Shown here: positions 58,736 to 60,000 of the stretch, piece by piece
Layout of the letters: the number at the start of each line of letters is the position of its first letter
Numbering within the stretch: position 1 is the first letter of the stretch
Assembly: GCF_963678635.1 (NCBI RefSeq)
Contig: NC_087064.1
Location: 59,778,338-59,838,337, forward strand
DNA length: 60,000 nucleotides
Source of the DNA: Symsagittifera roscoffensis
Taxonomy: Eukaryota > Xenacoelomorpha > Acoela > Convolutidae
Direction: 5' to 3'
Notes under the pieces: model-generated
What the model was told of the DNA's origin: nothing
Database searches by the model: none
Seen by the model: the letters and a program-made list of their open reading frames with translations, nothing else
Position numbers and translations under genes: made by a program

Positions 58736-60000
58736 TTGATAACGGTGATATGAAAGTTTTGGCTTAAAACGAAATTTTGATTAAATTGAAACTTCAACAT
58801 AGGCGATCTTTTTAAAATCAAGAAAAAACTCTTGCCCTTGAAACAAAACTTCAACTGATGGTGTATCGTAAATTAGCGGATGGTCTTAATCCTTTTTCGT
58901 TATGAATGCTTTTGACTCGTTTTCTGCCAAAAAAATTGCCCTGCTGTTTCAATTCATACATTCAATATTCGGATAAAAATGGGACGGATGCTCACCAAAC
59001 CGCCATAACAGCAAACCGCCGTATGTTGCAGCCAAATTTACGTCGCAATTTTGTAACACTTGCCTAAAAAGAGTGAAAATTTACCATTATTAAGTATAAT
59101 ATTTTTATTTTTCGGTTTGATGGAAGGGTTAACTCAGTTTCAGCGTTGTAGCCCTGTGGCTCCTTGGCCTTCCACCATTAATTTATTTTATAAAGCATAA
59201 AGCATTGAGAGTCATACAAGGAATTCTGAAAAAATTATCCATTCAAATTAAGTCAAGTCATTGCTTTTTGTATATGAGTTCTCCTCATTTCACAGGTTAA
59301 AAAAGGCCTATCATAAAATTTCATACTATGAAAAACATTCTCAACATACACTGGAAAAATTGTACGAAAAGAGCAAAATAAGCATTTTTTCATACTATGA
59401 AATTTTCTATTAAACAATTTTTGCCACATTCTGGAACTAAATAACAAGTTTTTGCCATACTTTTTATCACAAAACTTATTAATGAAAACAGCAAAAGGAT
59501 TTTTTTGTACTATGAAGTTTTATGATAGGCATTTTTTCCATAATATGAAGTTGTGTAAGCACTTTTACATAATTGAAAATGCAAAAAATATTTGATCTGA
59601 AATTTTTCAATTCATTCAAAGCACATTTAATAAGGATTTTCTGTCATTGAAAACCCAGAGTGTACCTGGCAGTTGCCATGCAGTTAAACTGCATTTGGTG
59701 ATATAAGCCATTTAGGTTAATGTCAGCATTTAACATTTAACACGCTTATATAACAAAAACCTAATTTTTGTGTATGGTTAGGAATAATTTATTTTTGAAA
59801 ACATGTGTGGCTGAGAAAAAAAAACCATTTTTTTTTACAAATATGTGTTTATCTTATTACATGAAAACAAAAAAAATGTGTTTTTGAAATAAAGACTTGC
59901 TTGTGATTTTGGATTTTTGGGCAATAAACTCAAACTGGACTGTTTCATAGACAAACAACACTTTTTGATGCATTTTGTTTCGTGAAAACTATTTTTGAGC
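58736..60000. other. No gene supported outside the inverted repeat
   Basis: A GC-richer patch at 58980-59060 (aaaccgccataacagcaaac) and another at 59148-59178 (ccctgtggctccttggcctt) were inspected in six frames and gave no supported exon. The remainder is AT-rich. Confidence 0.4.
59299..59538. repeat. Inverted-repeat element with ~37-bp arms
   Basis: AAGGCCTATCATAAAATTTC at about 59303 is the inverse of GAAGTTTTATGATAGGCATT at about 59514. The palindromic word TTTCATACTATGAAA occurs at 59319 and 59388. Size and structure suggest a small palindromic MITE, but no target duplication was established. Confidence 0.5.

Overview
This is animal nuclear DNA. Two intron-containing genes with canonical GT..AG splice sites are clear: a TMEM63/CSC1-type cation channel gene on the + strand (18577-27656, six coding exons, 1062 residues) and an actin gene on the - strand (36542-38142, three coding exons, 377 residues). 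The background is very AT-rich and full of diverged repeats, while the exons are clearly more GC-rich, so locally GC-rich open stretches were used to look for hidden exons. The species cannot be named from the window. An invertebrate with a repeat-loaded genome fits best, and the actin is of the cytoplasmic type shared by many phyla.

Layout. 1-13.8 kb holds no gene I can support: a decayed reverse transcriptase remnant near 1.5 kb, a tRNA-derived SINE-like copy near 3.1 kb, and several copies of non-autonomous repeats. 13.8-15.8 kb holds a 476-bp tandem duplication, an unusually open reading frame broken by two stops, and a candidate first exon at 15735. 18.5-27.7 kb is the TMEM63 gene. Its 4.6-kb second intron carries a complete Tc1-like DNA transposon with an uninterrupted 366-residue DD34E transposase, a SINE-like copy and other repeats. 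29.1-30.3 kb is a triple tandem repeat of a ~400-bp unit. 33.4-36.1 kb and 40.4-41.4 kb are clusters of one repeat family, including head-to-tail neighbours. Actin lies between these clusters. At 43.1 kb a short cysteine-rich terminal exon is visible on the - strand. 46.8-56.9 kb is a head-to-tail array of two 4.82-kb units plus a partial third; each full unit contains the same degenerate non-LTR retrotransposon (endonuclease plus reverse transcriptase) on the - strand.

The most interesting pattern is a pair of short repeat families, called H1 and H2 here. They share the left end TGTTCCGAC, carry the inverse of it (GTCGGAACA) near the right end followed by a small hairpin, finish in CTTG, and nearly always sit between two T residues. 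This is the architecture described for non-autonomous Helentron (Helitron2-type rolling-circle) derivatives such as Drosophila DINE-1. No Rep/helicase gene is in the window, so that assignment is by structure only. One H2 copy ends about a dozen bases before the TMEM63 start codon.
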